From positions 1,364,001-1,428,000 of the forward strand of contig JBMNMU010000001.1 in NCBI GenBank assembly GCA_050953505.1: a stretch of 64,000 nucleotides of DNA, written 5' to 3'. This stretch comes from JBMNMU01 sp050953505. Lineage in GTDB: Bacteria > Bacillota > Clostridia > Peptostreptococcales > Anaerovoracaceae. The translations under genes and the position numbers were made by a program. Shown piece after piece: positions 25,852 through 34,722 of this stretch (its first letter is position 1; each line of letters starts with the position of its first letter). The notes beneath the pieces were generated by a model. The model made no database searches, was not told the DNA's origin, and saw nothing but the letters and a program-made list of their open reading frames with translations.

Positions 25852-25923
25852 AATCATTAAGTTTAGTTTGTCATACTTGATGAGTAAGCTATTAATATCC
25901 ATTTACGAAGTACTGAGCTAATG

Positions 25924-27384
25924 TTACAATAAGTCAGATAGCAATCTAAATAAAGATTCCTTAATTCTTATAATTAAAGATCTTTTATCGTAAAGTTCTT
26001 TTGTTAGCTCATGGGAGCTTGTCATGTCGGCTTCAAAAATAGCTTCTAGTTTATAAACTTCATTGGAGTCATAGATAAAAGCATTGGATTCATAATTTAA
26101 TCGAAAGCTACGAATATCAAAATTTGCAGATCCAACGGAAGCTACTTCCCCATCCACACACATGGTCTTTGCATGTAGGAATCCATTATTATAAATATAT
26201 ATTTTTGCACCTACATCAATAAGTATGCCAGCATAGTAGTAGGTTGCCCAATAGACAAACATATGGTCTGGTTTGCAAGGTATCATGATCCTAACATCAA
26301 CCCCCGACAAAACAGCCATCTTCAAGCATTCTAAAATACTTTGATCTGGGACAAAATATGGAGTCTGTATATAAATATTTTTTTTGGCAGAAGAAATCAT
26401 TTTCAAGTAGCCTTGTTTAATTTCTTCCCTTTCAGACTCCGGTCCGCTGGATACAATTTGAACACCTGTAGTTCCCACCTTAGCAGGTTTGTAGTAGTAA
26501 ATTTGAGACAGTACTAAGTCCTCCCCCGTAGTGAATCGCCAGTCTAAAATAAATCTAGCATTCATATCAAGAACGGAAGCTCCCTGTATTCTTAAATGGG
26601 TATCTCTCCAGTATCCAAATTTCTTTGATTTACCGATATACTCATTTCCAACGTTAAAGCCACCTAGATAGCCTATTTCGTTATCAATGATGACCAGTTT
26701 TCTATGATTTCGGTAGTTTAGCCTCATATTCAAGATTTTCAGTTTTGGCTCGAAAAAAAAGGCGTATTGTCCTCCCGCCTCCTTTAATATTTTGAGTTTT
26801 TTATGGCTGATCTGTCTGCCTCCCAGTGCATCAATCAGCAACCTCACTTGAACCCCCTCTTTAGCTTTTTCAGCCAAGGCATTTAACAGGCGTCTTCCTA
26901 AGGCATCATCTTTAATAATAAAGTACATTATGTTGATAGTTTCTTTTGCATTACTAATATCCTGGAAAAGTCTATCAAATTTTCGAGCACCATCAGTCAA
27001 GAATGATAGCTTATTATTCTGTGTAAAATAAGAATAAGCATGGGTTTGATGCATATTAATCATGCCTTGCCATTGTTTCGCTTCAGGATTCTTAAAGTTA
27101 TATTTGTTCTCTTTCATGGATTCTATTTGTTCATGAAGAGATGCGCTTATTGCCGCTTTTTCATACTTATTGAGGCGTGATATTTTAAGTCTAGATACTC
27201 TCTGTGAAAATAAAAGATAAAAAACTATCCCTAACACCGGAATGAAAAGCAGAATCATTATCCATGCTAGAGTTGAAGAAGGGTTTTTTCTTTCAAGGAA
27301 TATAATCGTCAATGCAATCATAAAGTTGATTAGATAAAGCCCTATTGCCACAACAGACATATCTATTAATGCAATCGATAACAC
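25924..27384 (-). CDS. cls: Cardiolipin synthase
   Basis: A membrane-bound phospholipase-D-superfamily enzyme that condenses two phosphatidylglycerols to cardiolipin and glycerol. It has two N-terminal membrane helices (about 1-60) and two HKD motifs, HRKLVIIDN in the middle and HAKTMCVDG near residue 400, each followed by the GSANFD-type or GGFNVG block. The best start is GTG at 27384, with GGAGG 5 bp before it; the ATG 12 bp upstream lies within that ribosome binding site. Length is then 486, normal for the family. It follows trxA by about 34 bp. Confidence 0.94.
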   Translation of the reverse strand: MLSIALIDMSVVAIGLYLINFMIALTIIFLERKNPSSTLAWIMILLFIPVLGIVFYLLFSQRVSRLKISRLNKYEKAAISASLHEQIESMKENKYNFKNPEAKQWQGMINMHQTHAYSYFTQNNKLSFLTDGARKFDRLFQDISNAKETINIMYFIIKDDALGRRLLNALAEKAKEGVQVRLLIDALGGRQISHKKLKILKEAGGQYAFFFEPKLKILNMRLNYRNHRKLVIIDNEIGYLGGFNVGNEYIGKSKKFGYWRDTHLRIQGASVLDMNARFILDWRFTTGEDLVLSQIYYYKPAKVGTTGVQIVSSGPESEREEIKQGYLKMISSAKKNIYIQTPYFVPDQSILECLKMAVLSGVDVRIMIPCKPDHMFVYWATYYYAGILIDVGAKIYIYNNGFLHAKTMCVDGEVASVGSANFDIRSFRLNYESNAFIYDSNEVYKLEAIFEADMTSSHELTKELYDKRSLIIRIKESLFRLLSDLL

Positions 27385-27417
27385 ATTAGCCTCCATTCGG
27401 CATTATTGATAATTTTT

Positions 27418-27738
27418 CTAAAACAATGCCTCCAATTTTTCTTCCAACTCTGCCTGAGGTAAAGCCCCAGTTATTCTATCTTTGATTTCACCGTCTTTAA
27501 TAAAAAGTATGGTTGGTATACTCATTACTTTATTTGCAATGGCAAGCTTTCGCTGTTCGTCAATATTGATTTTACAGATTTTTGCCTTTCCTGCATATTT
27601 CTGCGCCATATCTTCTAAAACCGGCCCGATCATCTTACATGGTCCGCACCATTCAGCATAAAAATCAACTAAAACAGGAAGATCTGATTCCATCGCTTCA
27701 GCGTTATAATTTTCTTCTGTTAGGTAGACTATACTCAT
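27418..27738 (-). CDS. trxA: Thioredoxin
   Basis: This 106-residue cytoplasmic disulfide reductase has the active site WCGPCK (Cys 31 and 34), the cis-proline region SIPTILF and the C-terminal helix, all as in classical TrxA. It keeps enzymes such as ribonucleotide reductase reduced. AGGAGG stands 8 bp before the ATG. It is followed by cls in the same direction. No thioredoxin reductase gene is in this window. Confidence 0.96.
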   Translation of the reverse strand: MSIVYLTEENYNAEAMESDLPVLVDFYAEWCGPCKMIGPVLEDMAQKYAGKAKICKINIDEQRKLAIANKVMSIPTILFIKDGEIKDRITGALPQAELEEKLEALF

Positions 27739-27886
27739 TATTATTTCCTCCTAGAGTTGTATGATAGTAAGGATTCCTATTGGTATCCATTGCTTTATTT
27801 ATATATTATACCACAATGTCCTCTTATCAAACCCTTATTATAAATTATCTAAAGGTCCATCATGTAATACCCATTGGCTATAAGAA

Positions 27887-28660
27887 TTATAGCAGCATTC
27901 TATCATTATCTATTTCGAATTGATTAATGAGCTTTTCTATCGTCATGTTTTCTCGTTCTTCACCAGAGATATCCAATGCAATTTTACCATCCTTCATAAG
28001 AATGGTCCTATTGCCATGCTCCAGTGCATGCTTCATGTTATGGGTAATCATTAATGTGCACATATCTTGAGAATTAGCATATTCATCTGTCAAGGTCAGA
28101 ACCTTTTTGGCAGCTCCAGGATCCAAGGCTGCTATATGTTCGTCCAATAATAAAAGCTTTGGCTTAGAAATAACTGCCATGAACAAGGTCAAGGCCTGCC
28201 TTTGGCCACCTGAAAGAGATTTTGCCTTTTGCTTCATTCTGTCTTCAAGGCCCATGTCCAAAAGTGCCAGCTGCTCCCTAAAATATGCCATGTTTTCTTT
28301 ATTCAAGCCCCTTTGTAAGCCAAGGCTTTTATTTTTGCTACTTGCTATAGCAAGGTTTTCTTCTATAGTCATATCAAAGGCCGTTCCCTTTAAGGGGTCC
28401 TGAAAAACACGGCCGATATATCTTGAACGCTTGTATTCCGGTAGCTTGGTGAGATTGATACCATCAAGAGTTATAGTCCCACTGTCTATGCCGATAGCTC
28501 CGCAAATACAGTTCATAAGAGTAGACTTACCGGCGCCGTTGCTTCCAATGATGGTTATAAACTCGCCCTTCTTCATATGTAGACTTAAATTGTCCAAAGC
28601 AACTTTTTCATTAATTGTTCCCTTAGCAAAGGTTTTGCTGATTTTGTCAATATTAAGCAT
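27887..28660 (-). CDS. ABC transporter ATP-binding protein (TrpXYZ-like system)
   Basis: This 257-residue ATPase has Walker A GSNGAGKS (39-46), Q-loop (VFQDP), signature LSGGQRQ (about 149) and Walker B LLLLDEH (about 170) followed by the H-loop ITHNM. It powers import by the permease at 28653-29549, whose stop region it overlaps by 8 bp. The three-gene set with a PF04392-type binding protein and the upstream T-box matches TrpXYZ-like amino-acid importers, with tryptophan the best guess. Confidence 0.9.
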   Translation of the reverse strand: MLNIDKISKTFAKGTINEKVALDNLSLHMKKGEFITIIGSNGAGKSTLMNCICGAIGIDSGTITLDGINLTKLPEYKRSRYIGRVFQDPLKGTAFDMTIEENLAIASSKNKSLGLQRGLNKENMAYFREQLALLDMGLEDRMKQKAKSLSGGQRQALTLFMAVISKPKLLLLDEHIAALDPGAAKKVLTLTDEYANSQDMCTLMITHNMKHALEHGNRTILMKDGKIALDISGEERENMTIEKLINQFEIDNDRMLL

Positions 28661-29549
28661 TCTTCACACCTGCCTTCCTCCTTAAAGAGAACTTTTCTCC
28701 CAATATGCCAGTAGATAAGGCTATGGTTACTATAATTGCAGAAACCAGCTTTAAGTCGCTAGCGGGCATACCAAGATACAACGCCAATGATATTACTATT
28801 CTATATAAAATCGCTCCAAGAGATACTGCAATAAGCCTGCGTTTTAATGAACTGATCCCAAATATTACTTCTCCAATAATGACAGAAGCCAAGCCAATAA
28901 CCACCATGCCCACGCCCATACTAATATCGGATAGTGATTGGTATTGGGCCAGCATGCCTCCAGATAAAGCTACAAACCCATTTGATATTCCCAGTCCCAT
29001 AATCCTCATATTATCGCTGTTTATTCCTGACGCCCTTACCATCTCTTCATTGTCTCCTGTGGCACGTAATGCGAAGCCCAGCCTCGTCTTAAGGAAAAAG
29101 TAAAACAAGACAGTAATAATAATTAAAATAATGGCGCCTAATACAAGGGAACTGTATTTATATGGAAATATAAGTTTAAAGGATTTGTAAATTGTCTCGC
29201 TTTTTATTAAAGCGATATTGGGTCTCCCTCCCATAATTCGAAGATTGATGGAATAAAGCCCTAGCATCACTAAAATACCTGCTAATAATGGTTGGATTTT
29301 CAGCTTTGTATTTAATAATGCTGTTATGGTTCCAGCTGCACAACCGGCAATAAATGATACGAGTAGGGCAAATATGGGATTTCCCCCCATACTGCATATC
29401 ATTGCAGAACAGGCAGCACCAGTTACGATGCTGCCATCAACAGTCAGGTCTGGCGTGTTTAAAGTCCTGAAGGAAAGGAACACTCCAAGAGCTAAGACTG
29501 AGTAAATTAAACCTAATTCAATTGAACCTAATATTGCTGCTATAGACAT
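28653..29549 (-). CDS. ABC transporter permease (TrpXYZ-like system)
   Basis: A 298-residue integral membrane protein with eight or nine hydrophobic helices and the branched-chain/ribose-type permease pattern (GAACSAM, LGFALRATGDNEEMVRASGIN, SGGMLAQYQ). The RATGDNEEMVRASGIN loop is the coupling segment for the ATPase. It sits between binding-protein and ATPase genes with 4 bp and overlapping junctions, so the three are made together. Confidence 0.9.
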   Translation of the reverse strand: MSIAAILGSIELGLIYSVLALGVFLSFRTLNTPDLTVDGSIVTGAACSAMICSMGGNPIFALLVSFIAGCAAGTITALLNTKLKIQPLLAGILVMLGLYSINLRIMGGRPNIALIKSETIYKSFKLIFPYKYSSLVLGAIILIIITVLFYFFLKTRLGFALRATGDNEEMVRASGINSDNMRIMGLGISNGFVALSGGMLAQYQSLSDISMGVGMVVIGLASVIIGEVIFGISSLKRRLIAVSLGAILYRIVISLALYLGMPASDLKLVSAIIVTIALSTGILGEKFSLRRKAGVKNA

Positions 29550-29553
29550 GCTA

Positions 29554-30552
29554 TTATTCTCCTAATACCGTTGCTTCGCTTAATATGTCGTCCGGGAAGG
29601 TGACACCAATTTGAGCAGCTGTATTTTCATTAATATAAATCTGTAAATCTTCTACTACCAAAACTGGGATGGACCCGGGGTCTTCCCCATTTAATACTCT
29701 AGCCGCCATTTTCCCTGATTCATAACCAAGAGATATGTAATTGATTCCGTAAGTTGCCAACCCACCATCATTTACCATAGAATCAGCACCTACATAAAAT
29801 GGTACCTTAGCATCGATAAGGGTCTGGGTGATTGTTGGCATTGTAGACGCCACAGTATTGTCTATTGGTGAAAATACAGCATCCGTCTTATCAGCTAGGT
29901 ATGCTGCAGCTTGAGGTATCTCACTAGTGTTCATTACAGGAGATTCCAACACGTTGAGGCCATTGGCTGCTGCAAATTCCTTTAAATCTTCGATAACGGA
30001 AACTGAATTAATCTCGCTTGAATTATATATAGCTCCAATGTTTTTGATGTCAGGTGTGATTTTCAATGCCAGCTCCATGATCTTTTCTGCAGAAACTGCA
30101 TCGGAAGTCCCGGTAATATTACCACCTGGCTTTTCTAGATTACTTACAAGCTCTGCAGAAACAGGGTCTGTCACCGCAGCAAAAATAATCGGAATTTCTG
30201 TTGTCTCCCCAAGGGCGATTTGAGCCGATGGTGTTGCAATAGCAATAATTAAATCATAATTATTATTTACGAATTTCTGACAGATGGTCTTCAAATTAGC
30301 CTGTTCATTTTGTGCACTCTGGTAGTCTACTATCATTGTTTCCCCATCTTTAAAACCTTCTTCAGCAAGCTGTTCCAAAATGGCGAATCGAATGCTATCT
30401 AAAGAAGGATGCTCAACAATCTGAACAATACCAACCGTTGGTAGGCTTTCGTCTCCATTGCCATTGCCACCGTTATTCCCCCCGCCACATCCGGTGAATA
30501 TACTAGATAGCAGCATTACCGCAATTAACATGAATCCTATTCTTTTTTTCAT
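29554..30552 (-). CDS. ABC transporter substrate-binding lipoprotein (TrpX-like, PF04392 type)
   Basis: The 332-residue lipoprotein has an N-terminal Lys-rich signal and the lipobox IFTGC with Cys 22, followed by a Gly/Asn-rich linker. The two-lobed periplasmic-binding fold begins at VGIVQIVEHPSLD, a start shared by the PF04392 family whose members include tryptophan/tyrosine-linked binding proteins. It should be anchored on the outer face of the membrane and deliver its ligand to the permease. The T-box leader upstream carries a likely UGG (Trp) specifier, supporting tryptophan or a precursor as ligand. Confidence 0.9.
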   Translation of the reverse strand: MKKRIGFMLIAVMLLSSIFTGCGGGNNGGNGNGDESLPTVGIVQIVEHPSLDSIRFAILEQLAEEGFKDGETMIVDYQSAQNEQANLKTICQKFVNNNYDLIIAIATPSAQIALGETTEIPIIFAAVTDPVSAELVSNLEKPGGNITGTSDAVSAEKIMELALKITPDIKNIGAIYNSSEINSVSVIEDLKEFAAANGLNVLESPVMNTSEIPQAAAYLADKTDAVFSPIDNTVASTMPTITQTLIDAKVPFYVGADSMVNDGGLATYGINYISLGYESGKMAARVLNGEDPGSIPVLVVEDLQIYINENTAAQIGVTFPDDILSEATVLGE

Positions 30553-30671
30553 TTTTTCGTCTCCTTTTCTTTTTTACAAATGATGGGAATGTATAACTCT
30601 TAATCAGATTGGGTTATATTATCCCGATATTGATGAAAAGGGTCCTCTGCAACAATGCCCGCTCTATAAAA

Positions 30672-30950
30672 TAAAAAAACACTCATCCTAGACTCTCTAT
30701 TCAAGGACAAGTGTAAACCTGCGGTACCACCTTGTTTGATATGTTTAAATACATACCCTCTTTGCAGAGTGCCATCACACCCTTCGCCAAATAACGCTGG
30801 CTTAGCGTCTCAGCTACTTGACTGCATATAATAATAATCAGTCTTTCGCCTCGCCCTCAGAGGCCCACTTGCTGTATCTGCATCTATCCGGCTTACACCA
30901 TCCCGGATTCGCTGTGAGATCGTTTTACAGTTTTACTCCCTCGTCAACGG
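30672..30950 (-). promoter_or_regulatory. T-box riboswitch, probable tryptophan specificity
   Basis: On the minus strand the conserved T-box sequence AAGGTGGTACCGC lies at 30733-30721, and stem I has the apical GGTGTAAGCCGG (30899-30888). A terminator follows: ACACTTGTCCTTG pairs with CTAGGATGAGTGT ahead of seven Ts (30679-30673). The base of stem I (GAGGG with CCTC) places AAG-UGG-G in the specifier loop, codon UGG at 30867-30865, that is Trp. Uncharged tRNA should stabilise the antiterminator and switch on the ABC transporter 120 bp downstream. The T-box call is firm; the codon choice is moderate. Confidence 0.9.
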
Positions 30951-30959
30951 TTTAAAATT

Positions 30960-30988
30960 ATATTAGCATCTTGATTTTAAGCTGTCAA
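30960..30988 (-). promoter_or_regulatory. Promoter of the T-box leader
   Basis: TTGACA (30988-30983) and TAATAT (30965-30960) are 17 bp apart with TGC before the -10 box. It lies directly beyond the MFS gene and about 10 bp before stem I. Confidence 0.75.
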
Positions 30989-30994
30989 CTATTT

Positions 30995-32398
30995 TTATTT
31001 GCGCTTTAAAGATATAAAGATCCCTACCCCACAAATAATAGTAAAGATTATGAAGGAAACACGCATAGCCATAAGCATTGCAGTAGGCTCAACTTGTTCT
31101 AAGGTCATATCCCCAAAATTCATTGCGAAAATAAATGTAATAATCGCCATACTTACACTATGTCCTATGGACCGCATGGTTGCTAAAATAGAGGATGCCA
31201 CACTATAATCTTTTTTCTCTACGCAAGCCATAACTGCATTGGTATTAGGGGAAGAGAAAAAGGCAAATCCGATTCCAACCACAACGAGGTTGGCAATTAC
31301 CAAGGCCATTGGGTAATTTGCCGAGATAAATATAAAGGAAAATAAGCCTAAAGCACAAAGACCCATACCAAAGGAAGCAAGCTTGAAAGGTGATAACCTA
31401 TCAGAAAGTCTACCGGCATAAGGCGACAAAACCGCCATAAGAACGGGCTGACTAATAAGAATAAGGCCTGCTATCTGTGAATCAAAGCCACGAATGGTCT
31501 GAAGATATATCGACAGAAGGTAACTTACGGCAAAGGTCGCTCCGTAATTTAGTAAGGCAGCCAGGTTTGAAAAAAGATAGGCCAAATTACTTTTGAATAA
31601 CCTCATCTCTACAATAGGATGCTTTACTTTTAGTTCATGATAGATAAAGAAAAGGAACAGTATAACACCGCCAATAATTAGGTACTTGCCATAGCTCTCA
31701 GTAGAAAATGAGGATAGACCATACATAATGGCTATAATCATAATTATATAAACTATATTCCCTAAAATATCCCAACCTCCATTCTCCATCTTCGCCTCTA
31801 CTCTTGGAAGCTTTTTAGCTGCTAAGAAAAAAGATACGACACCGATGATGAAGGTTAAAATAAAAATGGATCTCCAACCCAGGTAATGATTCAAAACCCC
31901 GCCTAAAACGGGCCCTGCTGACAGACCGATATAAGTAGAAGCTACAGAAAATCCAATAACCTTACCCCTTTTTTCAGGTGGAAAAGCGCTTATCAGCACA
32001 GCCATATTGGTACTAAAAATCATGGAAGCACCAATTCCTTGGAGCATCCTTATAACTAATAACACTTGTATGGACCATGCAAAACCAGCTCCACCAGAGC
32101 AAATGGAAAATATTAAGATACCAATAACAAGTATACGCTTTCTCCCTGTCAGATCCGCCAATCTACCAAATGGGACAGAAAAAGCTGCTATCGCCAGTAC
32201 ATACCCGTTAATAATCCAGTTCATAATGATTGCGCTTGCATTAAATTCCTGGCTTATAGCCGGTATAGACAGATTCAAGGCACTACCTGTGAACGTGGTC
32301 ACAAAGGCTGTGAGAATTACTACGATAACCGTTGCTGTTTGTGACTTATCTAATTTATTATTGATTTGTTCTGGTTTTTTTTCTTTCATAAAATACAT
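30995..32398 (-). CDS. MFS transporter, DHA2 (14-helix) drug-efflux type
   Basis: The 467-residue carrier has about 14 hydrophobic helices. It has the MFS loop 2-3 signature GRLADLTGRKR, the motif C region GLSAGPVLGGVL in helix 5 that is specific to antiporters, and WIINGYVLAIAAF near the start, as in EmrB/LfrA-like exporters. It probably expels a drug or metabolite in exchange for protons. AGGAAC lies before the ATG. No regulator gene adjoins, and the substrate is unknown. The T-box promoter begins only 7 bp after its stop. Confidence 0.9.
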   Translation of the reverse strand: MYFMKEKKPEQINNKLDKSQTATVIVVILTAFVTTFTGSALNLSIPAISQEFNASAIIMNWIINGYVLAIAAFSVPFGRLADLTGRKRILVIGILIFSICSGGAGFAWSIQVLLVIRMLQGIGASMIFSTNMAVLISAFPPEKRGKVIGFSVASTYIGLSAGPVLGGVLNHYLGWRSIFILTFIIGVVSFFLAAKKLPRVEAKMENGGWDILGNIVYIIMIIAIMYGLSSFSTESYGKYLIIGGVILFLFFIYHELKVKHPIVEMRLFKSNLAYLFSNLAALLNYGATFAVSYLLSIYLQTIRGFDSQIAGLILISQPVLMAVLSPYAGRLSDRLSPFKLASFGMGLCALGLFSFIFISANYPMALVIANLVVVGIGFAFFSSPNTNAVMACVEKKDYSVASSILATMRSIGHSVSMAIITFIFAMNFGDMTLEQVEPTAMLMAMRVSFIIFTIICGVGIFISLKRK

Positions 32399-32586
32399 CC
32401 GTTCCTGTGATTAGTTTTTTAGAATTTATGTAACAGCCAAGGGGCATAAGTCCAAGAGTCCTTTACTCTAAATTCCCTCACAATGTATAGTATATGATAC
32501 TTTCAACAATAATATCAAGCATGGAAGTGGAATCATCTACCCTATATCCATTTTATGTATGATATCCAATAAAGGTTTGTGAATTC

Positions 32587-32623
32587 AAAAAGAACAGGCC
32601 TTACCATTGAGCCTGTCCTTTTT
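32587..32623 (-). terminator. Terminator of the acetate transporter gene
   Basis: AAAAAGAACAGGC (32587-32599) pairs with GCCTGTCCTTTTT (32611-32623) with one mismatch, and the U-run reads out on the minus strand. Confidence 0.8.
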
Positions 32624-32685
32624 GGTTATTTCTTATTATTTCTTTTTAGAATCTTTTACAATCCTATAATTATCCTAAATATCAA

Positions 32686-33249
32686 TTATACTGGCATAAT
32701 GGTTTTTCCATACTCATTGTTGATTACCTGTGCTAAGCTGCAGTAAATTGCAGATAATCCACAGAAGATACCAACCCAGCCACCTGCAATCTTAACAGCA
32801 AAGATACCTGTAAAATCAGCAATGGCCAATAGGAAAAACAGAATCGCTAATGACAGAAATACAACCTGAAGCCCACGATTAAGCTTTAATGTACCCACAA
32901 ACATCAATAAAGTGAAAATGCCCCACAACAGAAGGTAGAAGCCCATACTCTGTGCATCTGCAGAAGCTATATCTTCAGTCGGATTCATCCAAATAACAAT
33001 GAGGGACCACCAGAAGAAGCCATATGCGGTGAAAGCAGTTGCTCCGAAAACATTATTTTTGAAAAATTCCATAATTCCGGCTATAATCTGAGCAGCGCCA
33101 CCCAAGGCAAATCCCATGGCGACAATAACAATTGAAAGGGGTATTATTTCTGCATTATGTAAATTAAGCAGTACAGTTGTCATCCCAAATCCCAAGAGCC
33201 CCAATGGTGATGGATTTGCGATGGTTGATTGAATTTTTTCGGTTTGCAT
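32686..33249 (-). CDS. Acetate uptake transporter (GPR1/FUN34/SatP family)
   Basis: This 187-residue membrane protein has six helices and begins with the family motif NPSPLGLLGFGMTTVLLNLHNA, which forms the substrate-entry gate. Members move acetate or succinate, with protons, in or out of the cell. AGGAATT precedes the start. The gene stands alone with its own terminator. In a fermenter it may release acetate. Confidence 0.92.
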   Translation of the reverse strand: MQTEKIQSTIANPSPLGLLGFGMTTVLLNLHNAEIIPLSIVIVAMGFALGGAAQIIAGIMEFFKNNVFGATAFTAYGFFWWSLIVIWMNPTEDIASADAQSMGFYLLLWGIFTLLMFVGTLKLNRGLQVVFLSLAILFFLLAIADFTGIFAVKIAGGWVGIFCGLSAIYCSLAQVINNEYGKTIMPV

Positions 33250-33394
33250 TTAATTCCTCCAGATTAGTTGTTAACTATTTTTCGTCATAAGACTACAACA
33301 AGATAACATAATCCGACATATTTTGCAAGGCCTCTCTGTTGAGGTTTTAATGTTATATTCTTAACAATCTTGTGGCGAGGAGGAAGACGATTTT

Positions 33395-33556
33395 ATGCCC
33401 ATGGGTCTTGATAAATATATAGATCAATATATTTATCAAGACACGGATCGTTTTTTAATAATTGCCTTAATTTACAAACAAATTAGTTGTATTAAAGGGC
33501 TGTCTATAGTTTTCAAAGAAATCATAGATACAGCCCCAAGCCCCATATTTCTATAA
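33395..33556 (+). CDS. Candidate 53-residue small protein
   Basis: An ATG with GAGGAGG nine bases upstream opens a 53-codon frame ending at TAA. The product has an alternating hydrophobic/charged character, with no Cys cluster or signal peptide and no family I recognise. It contains a perfect 16-bp palindrome (33405-33420 with 33427-33442), which may instead be the real feature of this 317-bp gap. It runs opposite to both neighbours. Confidence 0.25.
   Translation: MPMGLDKYIDQYIYQDTDRFLIIALIYKQISCIKGLSIVFKEIIDTAPSPIFL
33405..33442. repeat. Perfect 16-bp inverted repeat
   Basis: GTCTTGATAAATATAT and its exact complement are separated by AGATCA. It lies downstream of the DUF4397 gene, so it could end that transcript, although no U-run follows on the minus strand. 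On the plus strand TTTTTT follows 10 bp later. Confidence 0.6.
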
Positions 33557-33566
33557 AAAATTAATA

Positions 33567-34208
33567 TTATTTATCTAACAACAAGAGTGCTTCCAGTTCA
33601 GGATCTTGGCCAACAAGGCCTATAGCATAAACAGTATACATTTTATTTTGCTCCAAATTAACATTAGGCACTGTAAGAACTACATTAGGAGTCCCTGCCG
33701 CTCTAACCTGCAGTGTGTAATTCATTGGCGGAACTGGGATGTAAGGTGCTAGTTGTTTATAAGAAACATTCCTAAATAGGATGGTTCCATCAGGAAGGGT
33801 AATGTCAACTGCAGGCGCATTAGGAGAAAGATGCGAGAAACGAACCATTGCCTTACCTGATTCCTTAGTCATATTAGAGTCAGGTATTGCAAGAAAACCT
33901 ATGGTATCTAGTGTTCCAACTGCAGTAACTGTTGTTATGGAGCCATTACCAACGGCTAATCTATTGACAAGAACAGGAGAATCTTTGGTTCCCGCTACAT
34001 AAAGGGAAATTTCGTAGTTACCAGAAGGAACCGTCATATATTGTGTGTTTTGCCCGAAGGCAAGATTCCTTGCAATTATTTTATCATTGGCATAGATGTC
34101 TACATTAGGAGCGTCTGGAACTGCATGTAAAATACGAACATATCCCATAGAAGGTTCTTTCATCTGTTGCATTTCATAGTTTCCAGAATATTTTTCATTA
34201 TGATACAT
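33567..34208 (-). CDS. DUF4397 domain protein
   Basis: The 213-residue protein has two repeats, each opening with a beta-strand motif: YVRILHAVPDAPNVDIY (about 22-38) and MVRFSHLSPNAPAVDITLPDG (about 120-140). That is the DUF4397 pattern of beta-sandwich proteins, usually extracellular or surface. No signal peptide is present here; as with the LysM protein, a spore-surface location would explain this but is inference. AAAGAGGTG precedes the ATG. Its biochemical function is not known. Confidence 0.85.
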   Translation of the reverse strand: MYHNEKYSGNYEMQQMKEPSMGYVRILHAVPDAPNVDIYANDKIIARNLAFGQNTQYMTVPSGNYEISLYVAGTKDSPVLVNRLAVGNGSITTVTAVGTLDTIGFLAIPDSNMTKESGKAMVRFSHLSPNAPAVDITLPDGTILFRNVSYKQLAPYIPVPPMNYTLQVRAAGTPNVVLTVPNVNLEQNKMYTVYAIGLVGQDPELEALLLLDK

Positions 34209-34354
34209 TGTTTCACCTCTTTGATTTATTTAGGAATAATTGTAGTGTATTCCCATTACAATATATGCGATAAAATATTTTTGGTTAACTTTATAAGAGC
34301 TTAAACGAAAGAGGTGGACCTTTGTCAATATAGTAGATACAAAAATTTCAACTT

Positions 34355-34630
34355 TTATGCTGCAGCATTTGAAGCTTCCTCAAATGCCTGAGGTGTAATA
34401 TAGTTAAGGCTACCGTGAATCCTTTTACGGTTGTACCAGGATTCAATGTATTCAAAGATTGCCTTACTGGCAATCTCTAAATCATAATACTTTGATGATG
34501 GATTTCTTCTTTCTCTAAGGCAGCATGGATGACCCTATACAGGCATTATCATAGAGGTTTCCCTTCCTGCTCAAAAATGAATCATGTGTCTTTAAGAAGG
34601 CTATCTGGTAAGATTTTTCTGAACACGCGA
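34355..34630 (-). pseudogene. Remnant of an IS3-family transposase (OrfB C-terminus)
   Basis: On the minus strand a first frame reads SYQIAFLKTHDSFLSRKGNLYDNACI. A second frame carries KYYDLEIASKAIFEYIES and then WYNRKRIHGSLNYITPQAFEE, ending at 34355. These are the RKGN/DNA and NRKRIHGSL motifs of IS3/IS150 OrfB, including the region of the last catalytic Glu. At least one frameshift separates them, and the first two-thirds of the gene, OrfA and the ends are missing. Confidence 0.85.
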
Positions 34631-34671
34631 CTTTAAGCCCTTTGATTGCGCCCATGATAGGCGCATGAAAA

Positions 34672-34699
34672 CGGACCGGCGATTGGTCTCGCCGGTCCG
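34672..34699 (-). terminator. Terminator of the winged-helix SSS symporter gene
   Basis: A perfect 11-bp GC-rich stem CGGACCGGCGA / TCGCCGGTCCG, then TTTTCATG on the minus strand. Confidence 0.85.
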
Positions 34700-34722
34700 A
34701 AAGCATGTCTTAAAATTTATTT

